In this document: positions 1 to 8,324 of the stretch, piece after piece
Numbering within the stretch: the first letter of the stretch is position 1
Layout: every line of letters starts with the position of its first letter
Source: Arthrobacter sp. B3I4
GTDB taxonomy: Bacteria; Actinomycetota; Actinomycetes; Actinomycetales; Micrococcaceae
Direction of reading: 5' to 3'
Length of the DNA: 64,000 nt
NCBI RefSeq assembly: GCF_030816855.1
Contig: NZ_JAUSYK010000001.1
Location: 2,356,001 to 2,420,000 of the forward strand
Notes under the pieces: generated by a model
What the model was told of the DNA's origin: nothing
Databases searched by the model: none
The model's input: the letters and a program-made list of their open reading frames with translations, nothing else
Program-made: the position numbers and the translations under genes

Positions 1-117
1 GGACGGCGGAACGGCGAGCGCAGCCGCGGCGCCGCCGAGCAGCATGCCTGCCGTACCAAGGAGCAGCAACAGGAGAGCCGCCAGTTGCGGGGCAATGGTT
101 TTGCGCATGGTCCACAT
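1..117 (-). CDS. Secreted protein, N-terminal fragment cut by window edge
   Basis: Reading leftward from an ATG at 117 (or the in-frame ATG at 108) gives 39 codons with a classical Sec signal peptide. A short basic start (MRK) is followed by a Leu/Ala/Gly-rich hydrophobic core and a likely cleavage site at ALA before VPPS. The rest of the protein lies outside the window, so no function can be given. No strong ribosome site precedes either ATG. The gene is divergent from the one starting at 220. Confidence 0.55.
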   Translation of the reverse strand, partial: MWTMRKTIAPQLAALLLLLLGTAGMLLGGAAAALAVPPS

Positions 118-207
118 CGTTTGGGAGAAGTATTTGTGTCAGCGTCCCCGACGCCGGTCGGTGCTGAAAGGGCCGAAAGACACCATGACGCCCTTGGGCC
201 GCCCGTC

Positions 208-213
208 CATACT
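208..213 (+). promoter_or_regulatory. Possible -10 element of a leaderless promoter
   Basis: CATACT lies six bases before the ATG at 220, which has no ribosome site. The same spacing recurs before several other starts in this window. No convincing -35 was identified. The element supports 220 rather than the upstream in-frame ATG at 85. Confidence 0.3.
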
Positions 214-219
214 GGCGCC

Positions 220-810
220 ATGAGCCTACCGCCGCCGGAACCCTGGCCTCCGTCAGCGGCTTCCAACGACACCCCGGTGGGGCCGGAGGGCGCCTCGGCG
301 GCTTCCAATGACGCCCGGGCACGGCCGGAGGGTAACCCGGCACGGCGGGAACCGGTCCCGGAGCGGCGGCCCGACCGGGTGCTGCTGGGCATCGTGGCGG
401 CGATTGTGGCCCTGGTGGTTCTTGCCCTGGCGGTGGTGTTTCTGCGGGGCGAACCGCAGCAGCTCGATCCCTCTTCCCCCGCCGGAGTCGTGCAGCGCTA
501 CAGCAAGGCCGTCATTGACGCTGACCCGGTTGCAGCGGATGCCTATCTGACCGACAACGTCCGGTCCCGCTGCGCCAACTTCTACGGGAACGTGCAGGCC
601 AGCAGGGTGGTCCTGCTCGGCACGACCGAACGTGAGAGCACCGCCACCGTCAGGGTGTCGATTGTGCACGCTGCCCCGGACGGCCCGTTCGGCCCCTCCG
701 AGTACGCGGAGGAGGCGGCCATCGGCCTGGTGAGGGTCGACGGCAAGTGGCTGATCAATGATCTGCCGTACAGTCTGCAGACCTGCGCCGGCGGAGGGCT
801 GAAGAAGTGA
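220..810 (+). CDS. Single-pass membrane protein with extracytoplasmic NTF2-like domain
   Basis: The 196-residue protein has a Pro/Ala/Glu-rich cytoplasmic N-terminus and one membrane segment around residues 55-75 (VLLGIVAAIVALVVLALAVV). The roughly 110-residue exported part resembles small NTF2-like or DUF4878 lipoprotein domains: it starts with SPAGVVQRYSKAV and ends with DGKWLINDLPY. That assignment is inferred from pattern only. The ATG at 220 is preferred over one at 85 because codons 85-219 look non-coding. The stop overlaps the next start (GTGA at 807-810), so the two genes are probably co-translated. Confidence 0.7.
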   Translation: MSLPPPEPWPPSAASNDTPVGPEGASAASNDARARPEGNPARREPVPERRPDRVLLGIVAAIVALVVLALAVVFLRGEPQQLDPSSPAGVVQRYSKAVIDADPVAADAYLTDNVRSRCANFYGNVQASRVVLLGTTERESTATVRVSIVHAAPDGPFGPSEYAEEAAIGLVRVDGKWLINDLPYSLQTCAGGGLKK

Positions 811-2558
811 CGGACATGAGGAGCCGCGCGGTTCCGGTTACCGCCCCGGCCCAGGTTAAGGTCCGCCGCCTGGTGGTTTTCGTTCTCCTGTTCGCTCTGG
901 TGGTCGTCGCCGCCAACGGGCTCAGCGGCCTGCTGGAACGGCTGTTGCGCTCCGGCCAGGTGCTGGCCGGGGAAGGCGTTGCCGGCCTGGCCTTGTCGCT
1001 CGCGTTCACCCTGATCGGCGGCCCGCTGGCGGCGTTGCTGTGGTGGTTCGTGTGGCGGCGCCTGGTTGACGGACCCGAGCGGTCGGCCCCTTCCTGGGGT
1101 CTCTACGTCGCCGTGGTGTATACCGTTTCCCTGATCCAGGCTGTCACGGCGCTGCTGGCGTTGGCGGGCGGCTTCATCGCGGAGCAGGATCCGGAGTGGC
1201 GGTCACCGCTCTCCGTTGGACTGGTCTGGGCCCTGGTTTGGGTGTGGCACCGCTGGATGTGGCTGCACCCCGTGCGGGGTCCGCTCGTGCTCGCCGAGGT
1301 GCCCGCCGTGATCGGCACCTACTTCGGGCTGGCCCTCGGCATCGGCGGCGCGGTGCTTGCCCTGGGTGGACTGTTCGACCTTGCCCTGCGTGGTTCCATG
1401 GAGCTCACTGCCACGGATAACCCGTGGTGGCGCTCAACGCTCCGGGACCTGGTCTGGGCCGCCGGGGGAGCGGCCGTTTGGTGGTGGCATTGGGGACGGG
1501 GCGGGGCGCGCCGGCTGCGGGGCGGTTTCGCGGACGTGGGGCTGATCGTAGTCGGAGTGCTCGCCCCCGGGGTGCTCGCTCTCGGCGGCGCGGGCTCCGT
1601 CCTTTTTGTGCTGCTGAGGCTGGCGTTCGACCGGCAGGACACCCTGCTGGCACTGCTGGAACCGCTGGGCTTCGCTACTTCCGCTGCCGCCGTCGGAGCG
1701 CTCGTGTGGCGCTATTACCGTACCGCCGCGGTCGGCCGTTCGGAGCGGACCCGCCAGGCCGGGATGCTGGTGACGTCGGGCGTGGCGCTGGCAGCTGCCG
1801 CCACCGGCGTCGGGGTCGTCGTGAACGCCGCCCTTTCCATCGCCGTGTCGCCGCTGGCGGGCGGCAACGCCCGGACGTTGCTGCTGGGAGGCATCAGTTC
1901 CCTGGTGGTGGGCGGCTGGGTGTGGTGGCTGGCGTGGCGGCCCGGGCCGCAGCACCGCCAGGAAGGGGTTCCGGCGGCGCGCCGCGTCTACCTCGTCGCC
2001 GTGTTCGGCCTCAGCGCGGTGGTTGCTGTAGCCGCGCTGCTGGTGATTGGGTACCGGCTGTTTGAGTTCCTCCTCGCCAACAACCTCACGGGCGGCAGCG
2101 TGGTGGACCGAATCCGGGCACCGCTGGGCCTGCTGGTGGCCACCGGCCTGGCCGCCGGCTACCATTTCGCGATCTGGCGGCAGGACAGAAGCCGGCTGGC
2201 GTCCGCCGACGCCGGCAGGAAGCGCACCATCGGTCACGTGATCCTGGTCGCTGGTCCCGAGCCGGATTCGCTGCGCCGGTCCATTGAGGAACTCACGGGG
2301 GCGGGAGTCACGCTCTGGCACCGGGCCGACGTCGGCGTCCCTCCTGACGCGTGGACCGCCGGAGGAACTCCCGGAGGTACTCCGGGTGCGGCTTCCGGAG
2401 GGACTGCAGGTGCGGCTGCCGGAGGGACTGCAGGTGAGACTTCCGGGCGGACCGCCGCGGGTGCGGGACTGGCCGAAGCGTTGACCGGCGTGCGCGCCAA
2501 ACGGGTGCTGGTCATCGCCGGTGCCGACGGCGTTCAGGTCATTCCGCTGCACGGTTAG
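807..2558 (+). CDS. Polytopic membrane protein, DUF5671-like
   Basis: This 583-residue protein has about ten to twelve hydrophobic segments in repeating blocks of three to four helices. The loops carry similar Trp-rich motifs (WWFVWRRLV, VWWWHW, VWWLAWRPG), a pattern typical of actinobacterial DUF5671 proteins. The soluble C-terminal part (about residues 470-583) has two short beta-strand-like segments, GHVILVAGP and KRVLVIAGADG, separated by a Gly/Thr/Ala-rich linker encoded by a DNA repeat. The GTG start at 807 is supported by GGAGGG at 793-798 and overlaps the previous stop. Function is unknown; with its neighbour it may form a membrane pair. Confidence 0.75.
   Translation: MTDMRSRAVPVTAPAQVKVRRLVVFVLLFALVVVAANGLSGLLERLLRSGQVLAGEGVAGLALSLAFTLIGGPLAALLWWFVWRRLVDGPERSAPSWGLYVAVVYTVSLIQAVTALLALAGGFIAEQDPEWRSPLSVGLVWALVWVWHRWMWLHPVRGPLVLAEVPAVIGTYFGLALGIGGAVLALGGLFDLALRGSMELTATDNPWWRSTLRDLVWAAGGAAVWWWHWGRGGARRLRGGFADVGLIVVGVLAPGVLALGGAGSVLFVLLRLAFDRQDTLLALLEPLGFATSAAAVGALVWRYYRTAAVGRSERTRQAGMLVTSGVALAAAATGVGVVVNAALSIAVSPLAGGNARTLLLGGISSLVVGGWVWWLAWRPGPQHRQEGVPAARRVYLVAVFGLSAVVAVAALLVIGYRLFEFLLANNLTGGSVVDRIRAPLGLLVATGLAAGYHFAIWRQDRSRLASADAGRKRTIGHVILVAGPEPDSLRRSIEELTGAGVTLWHRADVGVPPDAWTAGGTPGGTPGAASGGTAGAAAGGTAGETSGRTAAGAGLAEALTGVRAKRVLVIAGADGVQVIPLHG
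2388..2435 (+). repeat. Two 24-bp in-frame direct repeats
   Basis: Positions 2388-2411 and 2412-2435 differ at one base and encode AASGGTAG and AAAGGTAG. More degenerate copies flank them (GGTPGGTPG before, ETSGRTAAG after). The repeat lies in the flexible linker of the DUF5671-like protein and looks like slippage-driven expansion. Confidence 0.8.
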
Positions 2559-2611
2559 CGGCGCCGGTCAGCGTCGTTGACACTCAGCCAGGCCGGGATC
2601 CCGGCGCGCTT

Positions 2612-3619
2612 CTAAGGCGCGGGCGGCACCGCCGCGGCGGGCAGGACGATCCGCATGACCGTCCCATCCGCCCCGGTACGGGCCACGTCAACCGTGCCGC
2701 CGGCCGCCATGGCAATCTCACGGACCAAGGACAAACCAATCCCAAAGCTGCGCTGCCCGTGTGAGCCGTCGGGGCCGGCGGTCCGGACAAAGCGGTCGAA
2801 GATCCGGTCCTGGTCAATACCGATGATCCCGGGGCCGCTGTCCGCGACGGTAATGACTGCTTGTCCCTGAACGGCCGCCACTGAGATCCCCACCCGGCCG
2901 CCGGGCGGGGTGTGGGCGAGCGCGTTGTCGGCCAGCGCCAGCACCGCCCGGCGCAGGGCGTGGGGCTCAATCCGGGCCCGGGGCCCGCCCCCGGCCGAGA
3001 AGTCGAGCCGGATGTCCTTTTCGGCTGCCAGCAGCTGAAGGCTTTCGGCGACCGACCCTGCGACGTCGGCGAGGTCCGCTGGATGCGCCGCCGGATCCGG
3101 AGCGGCTGCGGTCGCGGCCAGCAACAGTTCATTGACGATGCCGGTGAGGGTGGCTGTGTCCTCCCGGATTTTGGCCAGGTGGCGGGTGGACACTGCATCC
3201 TCGCCGGCGTCGCGCTGCGCCAGCTGGATCCGCGCGTCCAGGATGGCCAGCGGGGTGCGCAGCTCGTGGCTGGCGTCCTGGACAAACCGGCGTTGCAGGG
3301 CCAGGGCCTCGCCCAGCGGCCGGATAGCGCTGCGGGCACTCAGCCACCCGGTCAGGCCGGCCAGGGCGATCCCGGCAGCACCGGCGATGATCATCGCTTC
3401 CAGCAGGTCCCGCGAGTCGAGGTAGGCGTACCTGGTCCCGGCAGCCACGGAGGGCGGCAGGTCCGGATCGGCGAGTTTGTTCAGCAGGTAAAGGGCAGCC
3501 ACCGCCAGCAGGACAAGCACCATCACCGCACACGCGATACTGATCCGCACGGCGACCTTGAGCGAGGCCTTCCGCAAGGTTGATTGGTCGGGGGTTCCGG
3601 CCGGCAGGGCCTTAGTCAT
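2612..3619 (-). CDS. Sensor histidine kinase
   Basis: This 335-residue membrane kinase has two membrane helices (about residues 26-47 and 72-94) enclosing a short periplasmic loop of about 25 residues. The dimerisation domain holds DASHELRTPL with the phospho-accepting His118. The ATPase domain shows N-box ALADNALAHTPPGG, G1 DSGPGI and G2 FGIGLSLV. The tiny extracytoplasmic loop suggests an intramembrane-sensing kinase that detects membrane or envelope state (inference). The start overlaps the end of the response regulator by eight bases. It is the last gene of a four-gene operon with a PAP2 phosphatase and a DedA protein. Confidence 0.93.
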   Translation of the reverse strand: MTKALPAGTPDQSTLRKASLKVAVRISIACAVMVLVLLAVAALYLLNKLADPDLPPSVAAGTRYAYLDSRDLLEAMIIAGAAGIALAGLTGWLSARSAIRPLGEALALQRRFVQDASHELRTPLAILDARIQLAQRDAGEDAVSTRHLAKIREDTATLTGIVNELLLAATAAAPDPAAHPADLADVAGSVAESLQLLAAEKDIRLDFSAGGGPRARIEPHALRRAVLALADNALAHTPPGGRVGISVAAVQGQAVITVADSGPGIIGIDQDRIFDRFVRTAGPDGSHGQRSFGIGLSLVREIAMAAGGTVDVARTGADGTVMRIVLPAAAVPPAP

Positions 3620-4286
3620 CGGCGTCGCCGATCTGATATCCGACGCCGTGGACGGTGCGGATTACGGACTTGGTGATCTTCCGGCGCAGGTGGTGCACGT
3701 ACGTGTCGATGACGCCGGGCTGGTCGCTGGAGTGGAAGAAACGGGCGAGCAGTTCCTCGCGGGGGATGACCCGGCCGGGTTCTGCGGCGAGGGCGGTGAG
3801 AAGTTCGGCCTCTTTGGCGGTGAGGGACACCAGCTCGCCGTACAGTGAGCGGACTGACCGTGCCGCCGGGTCAAGCTCCCAGTTCCCGATGCTGACGGAA
3901 CTGGCCGGCGGCGGAAAGACACGCGTCAGGGCCCGCAGCCGGGCGGCCAGTTCACCGGCGTCGAACGGTTTTGTCATGTAGTCATTCGCGCCGGCGTCGA
4001 GACCGCGGACTTTCTCGTCCGGGTCGCCAAGGGCGGTGAGGATCAGGATCGGGGTGGCGATCCCCTTTGAGCGCAGGGCCGCAATCACGGCGATCCCGTC
4101 CAGCAGGGGCAGCCCCCGGTCGATGACCATCACGTCCCAGGGCTCCGTCAAACCGCGGTGAAGCCCTTCCTGGCCGTCGGCAGCCAGCCGGACCCGGTAG
4201 TCCGGTTCCAGCAGGTCGGCGATGAGCGGGCCCAGGACCGGGTCGTCCTCGACGAGCAGCACGGAGGGTCGATAAGCGGTGGTCAT
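3612..4286 (-). CDS. OmpR-family response regulator
   Basis: The 224-residue protein has a receiver domain with acidic pair Asp14-Asp15, phospho-acceptor Asp56 in VMVIDRGLP, and Lys106 in YMTKPFD. A winged-helix DNA-binding domain follows from about residue 130 (LTAKEAELLTALA ... VIDTYVHHLRRKI). It is partnered by the overlapping kinase downstream and lies five bases after the dedA-like gene. OmpR-type regulators bind tandem direct repeats with roughly 10-11 bp spacing. Such a repeat is present upstream of this operon at 5868-5885, so autoregulation is likely (inference). Confidence 0.93.
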   Translation of the reverse strand: MTTAYRPSVLLVEDDPVLGPLIADLLEPDYRVRLAADGQEGLHRGLTEPWDVMVIDRGLPLLDGIAVIAALRSKGIATPILILTALGDPDEKVRGLDAGANDYMTKPFDAGELAARLRALTRVFPPPASSVSIGNWELDPAARSVRSLYGELVSLTAKEAELLTALAAEPGRVIPREELLARFFHSSDQPGVIDTYVHHLRRKITKSVIRTVHGVGYQIGDADD

Positions 4287-4291
4287 GCTGC

Positions 4292-5020
4292 CTATTCTTC
4301 CGCTGCCAACTCCATGTCCGGTTCCCCGGTCCGGGCTGCATCGGCCGTGTCGTGCTCGACAGCGGCAGTGCGGTTGCCGCGGCGGCGCCTGAGGAACTGG
4401 ACCGCCCAGGGCACGACCGAGGCGAGGACCATGACAACGGCAATGATGTCGATGTTGTTGGCGATGATCGCGTAATGTCCCAGCCAGGTTCCCAGCAAGG
4501 TCACGGAGGCGGCCCAGCTAAACGCTCCGACCAGGTTCCACAACGTGAAGGACCGGTAGCCGTAGCGGCCGATACCGGCAGTCAGCGGCGCAAAGGTCCT
4601 GACGACGGGCACAAAGCGGGCCAGGACGACGGCGGCGCCCCCGTGGCGGCGGAAGAACTCTTCCGTGGTGGCCAGGTGGGCGGTCTTGAGCACCTTGGCG
4701 TCGTCCTTGAACCAGCGCCGCCCAAAAGTGCGGCCCAGCATGTACCCGACCTGGTCCCCGGCGACGGCAGCTGCCGTGACGACTCCGATCAGTACCGGCA
4801 GGGTCAGCTGCAGCTGCTGATGCAGCAGGCCTGCGGTGAAGAGCAGGGAATCGCCGGGCAGGAACGGGAACAGCACGCCGGATTCGATGAAGACCATCAC
4901 GGCGATCACGCCCAGCGCGGCAGGGCCGAGACCGGCGAGGAGGCTGGCGGGGTCCAGCAGTGAGGGTGAGCCGGCGGCGGTCAGTGCCGGGACCAGGCTG
5001 AAGATAGCGGTGCTGTGCAC
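4292..5020 (-). CDS. DedA family membrane protein
   Basis: This 242-residue polytopic protein carries the DedA hallmarks. These are MVFIESGVLFPFLPGDSLLF near the N-terminus, a GYMLGRTFG motif, and RRHGGAAVVLARFVPVVRTFAPLTAG with the paired arginines seen in the family, followed by two further hydrophobic segments and an acidic tail. Members include the undecaprenyl-phosphate flippase UptA and other lipid scramblases. Substrate cannot be read from sequence, but the adjacent PAP2 phosphatase points to recycling of the C55 lipid carrier (inference). It lies ten bases after the PAP2 gene and five before the response regulator, so it sits within one operon. Confidence 0.92.
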   Translation of the reverse strand: MHSTAIFSLVPALTAAGSPSLLDPASLLAGLGPAALGVIAVMVFIESGVLFPFLPGDSLLFTAGLLHQQLQLTLPVLIGVVTAAAVAGDQVGYMLGRTFGRRWFKDDAKVLKTAHLATTEEFFRRHGGAAVVLARFVPVVRTFAPLTAGIGRYGYRSFTLWNLVGAFSWAASVTLLGTWLGHYAIIANNIDIIAVVMVLASVVPWAVQFLRRRRGNRTAAVEHDTADAARTGEPDMELAAEE

Positions 5021-5030
5021 AGAGGTGTCC

Positions 5031-5804
5031 TTAGGATCGACTTGAGGGAAGGGCCGCGCCGACCGGAAGACGGTCCGCCAACCAGCCCGCCAGCCGGGGC
5101 CCGAAGCGGTTCCACACCCCGGTCAGCAGCACCACGGCCGCGCCGGCGGCGAGGAAGGACGCTGCCACATCGGTGGGGTAGTGCACTCCGACGTATAGCC
5201 TTGACCACGCGACGGTGAGCGCCACAGCTGCGCCTGCGGCGGCGACGGGCCGGGACCACCGGCTGCCGCGGGCCAGGAAGTAAAGCGCGAAGGCAAGCGC
5301 CACGGCAAATGAGACGTGGCCGCTGGGGTAGCTGTTGGACCCGGTCTCCGGCGACAGCGGGTCAAAAAGCAGCGCAGGGTCCGGACGGTGGCGGGCAACG
5401 AGGAGTTTGAAGGCCTCGCTGGCGACCCAGCCGGAGCAGGCCACCAAACCAAAACCGACGGCCCTGACCAGATCGCGGCGCACCAGCCACAGGCACAGGG
5501 CGCCGAGGCAGACCAGCGCGAGGCCGGCCACCGGCCCGAACACGAGGTTGATGCCCATCGCGACGGCGGTCAGCACGGCAACGTGGTGCAGGCTGAGGCT
5601 CTGGTCAACCCTTAGTTCGGCGGCGGTGTCGCCGGGCAGCACCTGCACCAGCAGGCCGAGCACGATTACTGCCGCGCTCAGCAGGACTGCCGCCAGCACC
5701 CAGTGCCGGGCCTGGGGGAGCGTCCAGAAGCGCAACCCGGCAGGAGAGCGCAGCTCCGTACCCGGGCGGGACTCAGGGCGATCGGCAGGGGCGGGTCCAG
5801 ACAT
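5031..5804 (-). CDS. PAP2 family phosphatase, probable lipid pyrophosphatase
   Basis: The 257-residue protein has about six membrane helices and all three phosphatase motifs. Motif 1 is K133-x6-R140-P141, motif 2 is PSGH at 160-163, and motif 3 is S201-R202 ... H208 ... D212 (SRLYVGVHYPTD). His163 and His208 are the expected catalytic residues. Spacing fits BcrC/PgpB-type undecaprenyl-pyrophosphate or phosphatidylglycerophosphate phosphatases; the exact substrate is not decidable. GGAGGA lies just upstream of the ATG. It is the first gene of the four-gene operon whose leader holds a direct repeat at 5868-5885. Confidence 0.9.
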   Translation of the reverse strand: MSGPAPADRPESRPGTELRSPAGLRFWTLPQARHWVLAAVLLSAAVIVLGLLVQVLPGDTAAELRVDQSLSLHHVAVLTAVAMGINLVFGPVAGLALVCLGALCLWLVRRDLVRAVGFGLVACSGWVASEAFKLLVARHRPDPALLFDPLSPETGSNSYPSGHVSFAVALAFALYFLARGSRWSRPVAAAGAAVALTVAWSRLYVGVHYPTDVAASFLAAGAAVVLLTGVWNRFGPRLAGWLADRLPVGAALPSSRS

Positions 5805-5867
5805 GTAATCCTCCGGTTGGCGGCAACGGCGCCTGTTTGCGCCCAGTCCCAGTGTCCGCCCCGCGGG

Positions 5868-5885
5868 TTAAGAATCACTTAAGAA
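5868..5885 (-). promoter_or_regulatory. Candidate OmpR-type regulator binding repeat
   Basis: TTAAGAA occurs at 5868-5874 and again at 5879-5885, exactly 11 bp start to start. That is the spacing at which OmpR-family dimers bind tandem half-sites. It is AT-rich within otherwise very GC-rich DNA and lies 64-81 bp upstream of the PAP2 start codon. Autoregulation by the operon's own response regulator is the simplest reading. Confidence 0.5.
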
Positions 5886-5898
5886 ACCTCGGGCCGGC

Positions 5899-5923
5899 CG
5901 GGCCGGCCGTTCCGGCCGGCCCG
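5899..5923. other. GC-only hairpin in divergent intergenic region
   Basis: An 11-bp perfect stem (CGGGCCGGCCG and its complement) encloses the loop TTC. It lies between the divergent PAP2 and hemerythrin genes rather than after a gene, and has no T run on either side, so a terminator role is unlikely. The remainder of 5924-6086 shows no gene. Confidence 0.5.
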
Positions 5924-6086
5924 CGGGGCGGCGGCCACCCGCCCGCTCCAGGGGCCGGGGGTTGCCGGGCAGCGCCGTGTACTAGCATCGGACGGACAGG
6001 CGGCAGGCGCCCGCCACGGCGTTCCGGGAGGGGTGCCGGACGCGTGGGCTTTCCACCGCACAGCCGCACTCTCTTCAGGAGTACCC

Positions 6087-6622
6087 ATGGACATCACCGA
6101 CGTCATTCTCAACGATCACCACGACCAGCGCAGGATGTTCGCAATCCTGGAAGAAATGGAGGGCGCAGCACCGGCTGACCTCGCGGCGGTGTGGGGGCGG
6201 CTGCGGTTTTGCTGGAGGTGCACGCCAAGGCAGAGGAAGACCTCTTCTACCCGCAACTGCTGGCACTCGGAACGGGAGAGGGCGGTAAAGCCTCTCCGGA
6301 GGATGAAACCACCGACGCCATCCACGACCACAACGAAATCCGTGACGCGCTGGCCGACGTCGAAGGCCACGCGCCCGGCTCATCCGGGTGGTGGAGTGCG
6401 GTCGCCAAGGTCAACGAGGTCAACGGCGACCACATGGCGGAGGAAGAGCGGGAAGGGCTGACGGATTTTCGGCGCCACGCGAGCCTAGACCTCCGCCACA
6501 ACCTGGCTGTGGCGTTCTACGCCTATGAAGCCGCCCACGCCGGCGGAATCAAGAGCCACGACGTCGACCCGGAAGAGTATGTGAAGCAAAACGAAGACCC
6601 GGCAGCGGGGCCCGGCCGCTAG
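6087..6622 (+). pseudogene. Hemerythrin domain protein, frameshifted
   Basis: The ATG at 6087 follows AGGAG at 6077-6081 and opens with MDITDVILNDHHDQRRMFAILEEM, an HHE hemerythrin start. The frame runs out of homology after VWGRLR at about 6205. The matching continuation VLLEVHAKAEEDLFYPQ is in the next frame from 6206. It carries the remaining metal-ligand motifs (HAKAEE, HDHNEIRDAL, HMAEEERE) to a stop at 6622. One missing base near 6193-6206, next to a run of five G, explains the break. It is either a real mutation or a sequencing error; if intact, the protein would be about 178 residues and bind a di-iron centre. The stop is shared with the convergent gene through CTAG. Confidence 0.8.
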
Positions 6623-7323
6623 GCCGGAGTTACGGGGGCGTCCTGGCCGTACTCAGCGGAGATGAGGATCGGCAGGTGGTCCGAGGCGCCGCGCGGCAGC
6701 GTCTCGACGCCTTCGATCATCAAACCCTGGGAGGTGGCGAAGTCGAAGTGGCCCTTGAAAACCTTGTACCGGGTGTAGGTCCGCCGGTCGCTGAGCGAAA
6801 GCTCGTAGCCGGCGTCCTTCATCTGCTCGGTCAGGTACTTGGTGAAGAACGGGTAGTTAAAGTCGCCCACCATCAGCGTCATCAGACCCGCGCCCATGCC
6901 CAGCAGTTCACCGTGCGCGGCGTGGATCTGGTTACGGCGCAGCGAGTTCGACGCCGTTAGCGGCGCCGCATGGAAGGACGCGATGACGAGGTCGTGGTTT
7001 GTTTCGTTGTCGACCACCCTGGTGCCGATGAGCCGCTCGTGGGCCGGTGCGAGCACCCTGTCATGCAAGGACTTCTTCAGGGAGAAAGTGTTGGTCTCTC
7101 CGGCTGTGAAACGGTCTTTGCGGTAATAGATCGCCAGGCCCAGCCGGTTGCCCCTGGTGGCGTTCGCAAGATGCAGGCCGCCGATGCTCTCTGGCAGGTC
7201 TTCGGTGTCACACTCCTGCAGGCAGAGCGCATCGATGTCGTAGTCGCGGGCCAGCGCCTCAAGTTCGCCGCTGGCCTTGTGTTTGCGGAGGTTGTAGCTG
7301 ATGACTCGGATCAGGGGGAGCAC
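6619..7323 (-). CDS. Endonuclease/exonuclease/phosphatase family protein
   Basis: The 234-residue protein shows the metal-dependent EEP (DNase I-like) fold motifs in order: SYNLRKH near the N-terminus, LQECD with the metal-binding Glu, SFHAAPLTASN with the catalytic His, VGDFNYP, and terminal ASDHLPI. Such enzymes cut phosphodiester bonds in nucleic acids, lipids or inositides; the substrate is not readable. The absence of a signal peptide suggests a cytoplasmic enzyme. GTG start at 7323. The gene is convergent with the hemerythrin gene and the two stops overlap within CTAG. Confidence 0.85.
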   Translation of the reverse strand: MLPLIRVISYNLRKHKASGELEALARDYDIDALCLQECDTEDLPESIGGLHLANATRGNRLGLAIYYRKDRFTAGETNTFSLKKSLHDRVLAPAHERLIGTRVVDNETNHDLVIASFHAAPLTASNSLRRNQIHAAHGELLGMGAGLMTLMVGDFNYPFFTKYLTEQMKDAGYELSLSDRRTYTRYKVFKGHFDFATSQGLMIEGVETLPRGASDHLPILISAEYGQDAPVTPA

Positions 7324-7469
7324 CTCTTCGCAGCATAGTCGGGATAAACCTGCATCCGAGTCTACCCAGTGCGGTGGCCGGGGCGGGAATGCCGACGCCG
7401 TGAAAAGCCGTGCCGCAGAGGCGATAGGGTGAATGCGATTGTCTAATTGCTGTTGCGAAAGGGTCGACG

Positions 7470-8273
7470 TTGACTGCTGAACTACCGGTGCTGGCCGAAG
7501 GCGATTTCTATTACCAGGCTCTGGGGGACGGGCGGTTCCGCTCCACCATCCACGCCCAGGGCGCCTGGAACGAGCATGAACAGCACATGGCTCCGGCCTC
7601 CGGCATCATGGCCGACTGCCTGGCTCGGCACGAGCCCCGGGAGGACATGCGGATGGCGCGGATCAGTTACGAGATCCTGGGCCTAATCCCCGGCGGCGAG
7701 TTCGAAGTCACCACCACCACGCTGCGCCCCGGCCGGACCATCGAACTGCTCCAGGCCGAACTCGTGGCCGGCGGCCGGGTCGCCATCCGTGCCACCGCGT
7801 GGCGGATGATCACCTCCGACACCACCGCCGTAGCGGCGATCGAAGACCCCCGGATACCCGCGCCGGAGGATTGCAAGCCGTACGACGCCGCCACGGTATG
7901 GCCGGGCGGCTACATCGCCTCACTTGAGATGCGGATTGCCGAGGGCCACCGGGCCGGCTCCGGCACCGTCTGGCTGCACACCGACCACCCGCTCACCGAC
8001 CGGGCCGACAGCAGCGACCTGGCCCGGCTCATCGGCCTGGTGGACACCGCCAACGGAATCGCCGCACGCGTGCCGCCGGGCAAGGACAGCTACGCCTTCC
8101 CCAACCTGGACCTGCAGATCCACATGTACCGGCGCCCGGAAGGGGAATGGCTGGGCCTGGACAACGAGGTCTCCTTCGGCACCGACGGCATCGGGCTGAC
8201 CTCCACGGTGCTGCACGACCTGCAGGGCCCGTTCGGTCGGGCCGAACAGATCCTGACGCTGCGCAAGAGCTGA
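7470..8273 (+). CDS. Thioesterase family protein (double hot-dog)
   Basis: The 267-residue protein matches actinobacterial acyl-CoA thioesterase-like proteins. An N-terminal hot-dog half contains ISYEILGLIPGGEFEVTTTTLRPGRTIELLQAEL, where the helix region is preceded by GIMADCLARH. A C-terminal half contains ARLIGLVDTANG and NLDLQIHMYRRPEGEWLGLDN. The last motif is typical of TesB-like folds. The likely reaction is hydrolysis of an acyl-CoA thioester; the acyl chain is unknown. The TTG start at 7470 follows GAAAGGG at 7457-7463. The gene stands alone between convergent and divergent neighbours. Confidence 0.8.
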   Translation: MTAELPVLAEGDFYYQALGDGRFRSTIHAQGAWNEHEQHMAPASGIMADCLARHEPREDMRMARISYEILGLIPGGEFEVTTTTLRPGRTIELLQAELVAGGRVAIRATAWRMITSDTTAVAAIEDPRIPAPEDCKPYDAATVWPGGYIASLEMRIAEGHRAGSGTVWLHTDHPLTDRADSSDLARLIGLVDTANGIAARVPPGKDSYAFPNLDLQIHMYRRPEGEWLGLDNEVSFGTDGIGLTSTVLHDLQGPFGRAEQILTLRKS

Positions 8274-8324
8274 CGGGCGGCCGCTGGGCTTCCGGAGACC
8301 AGCGCCGGGCTTCCCCGGAGTGTT

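Noticed and set aside
5899..5923. Intrinsic terminator
   Set aside because: It sits upstream of two divergent genes and has no T run, so it ends neither transcript.
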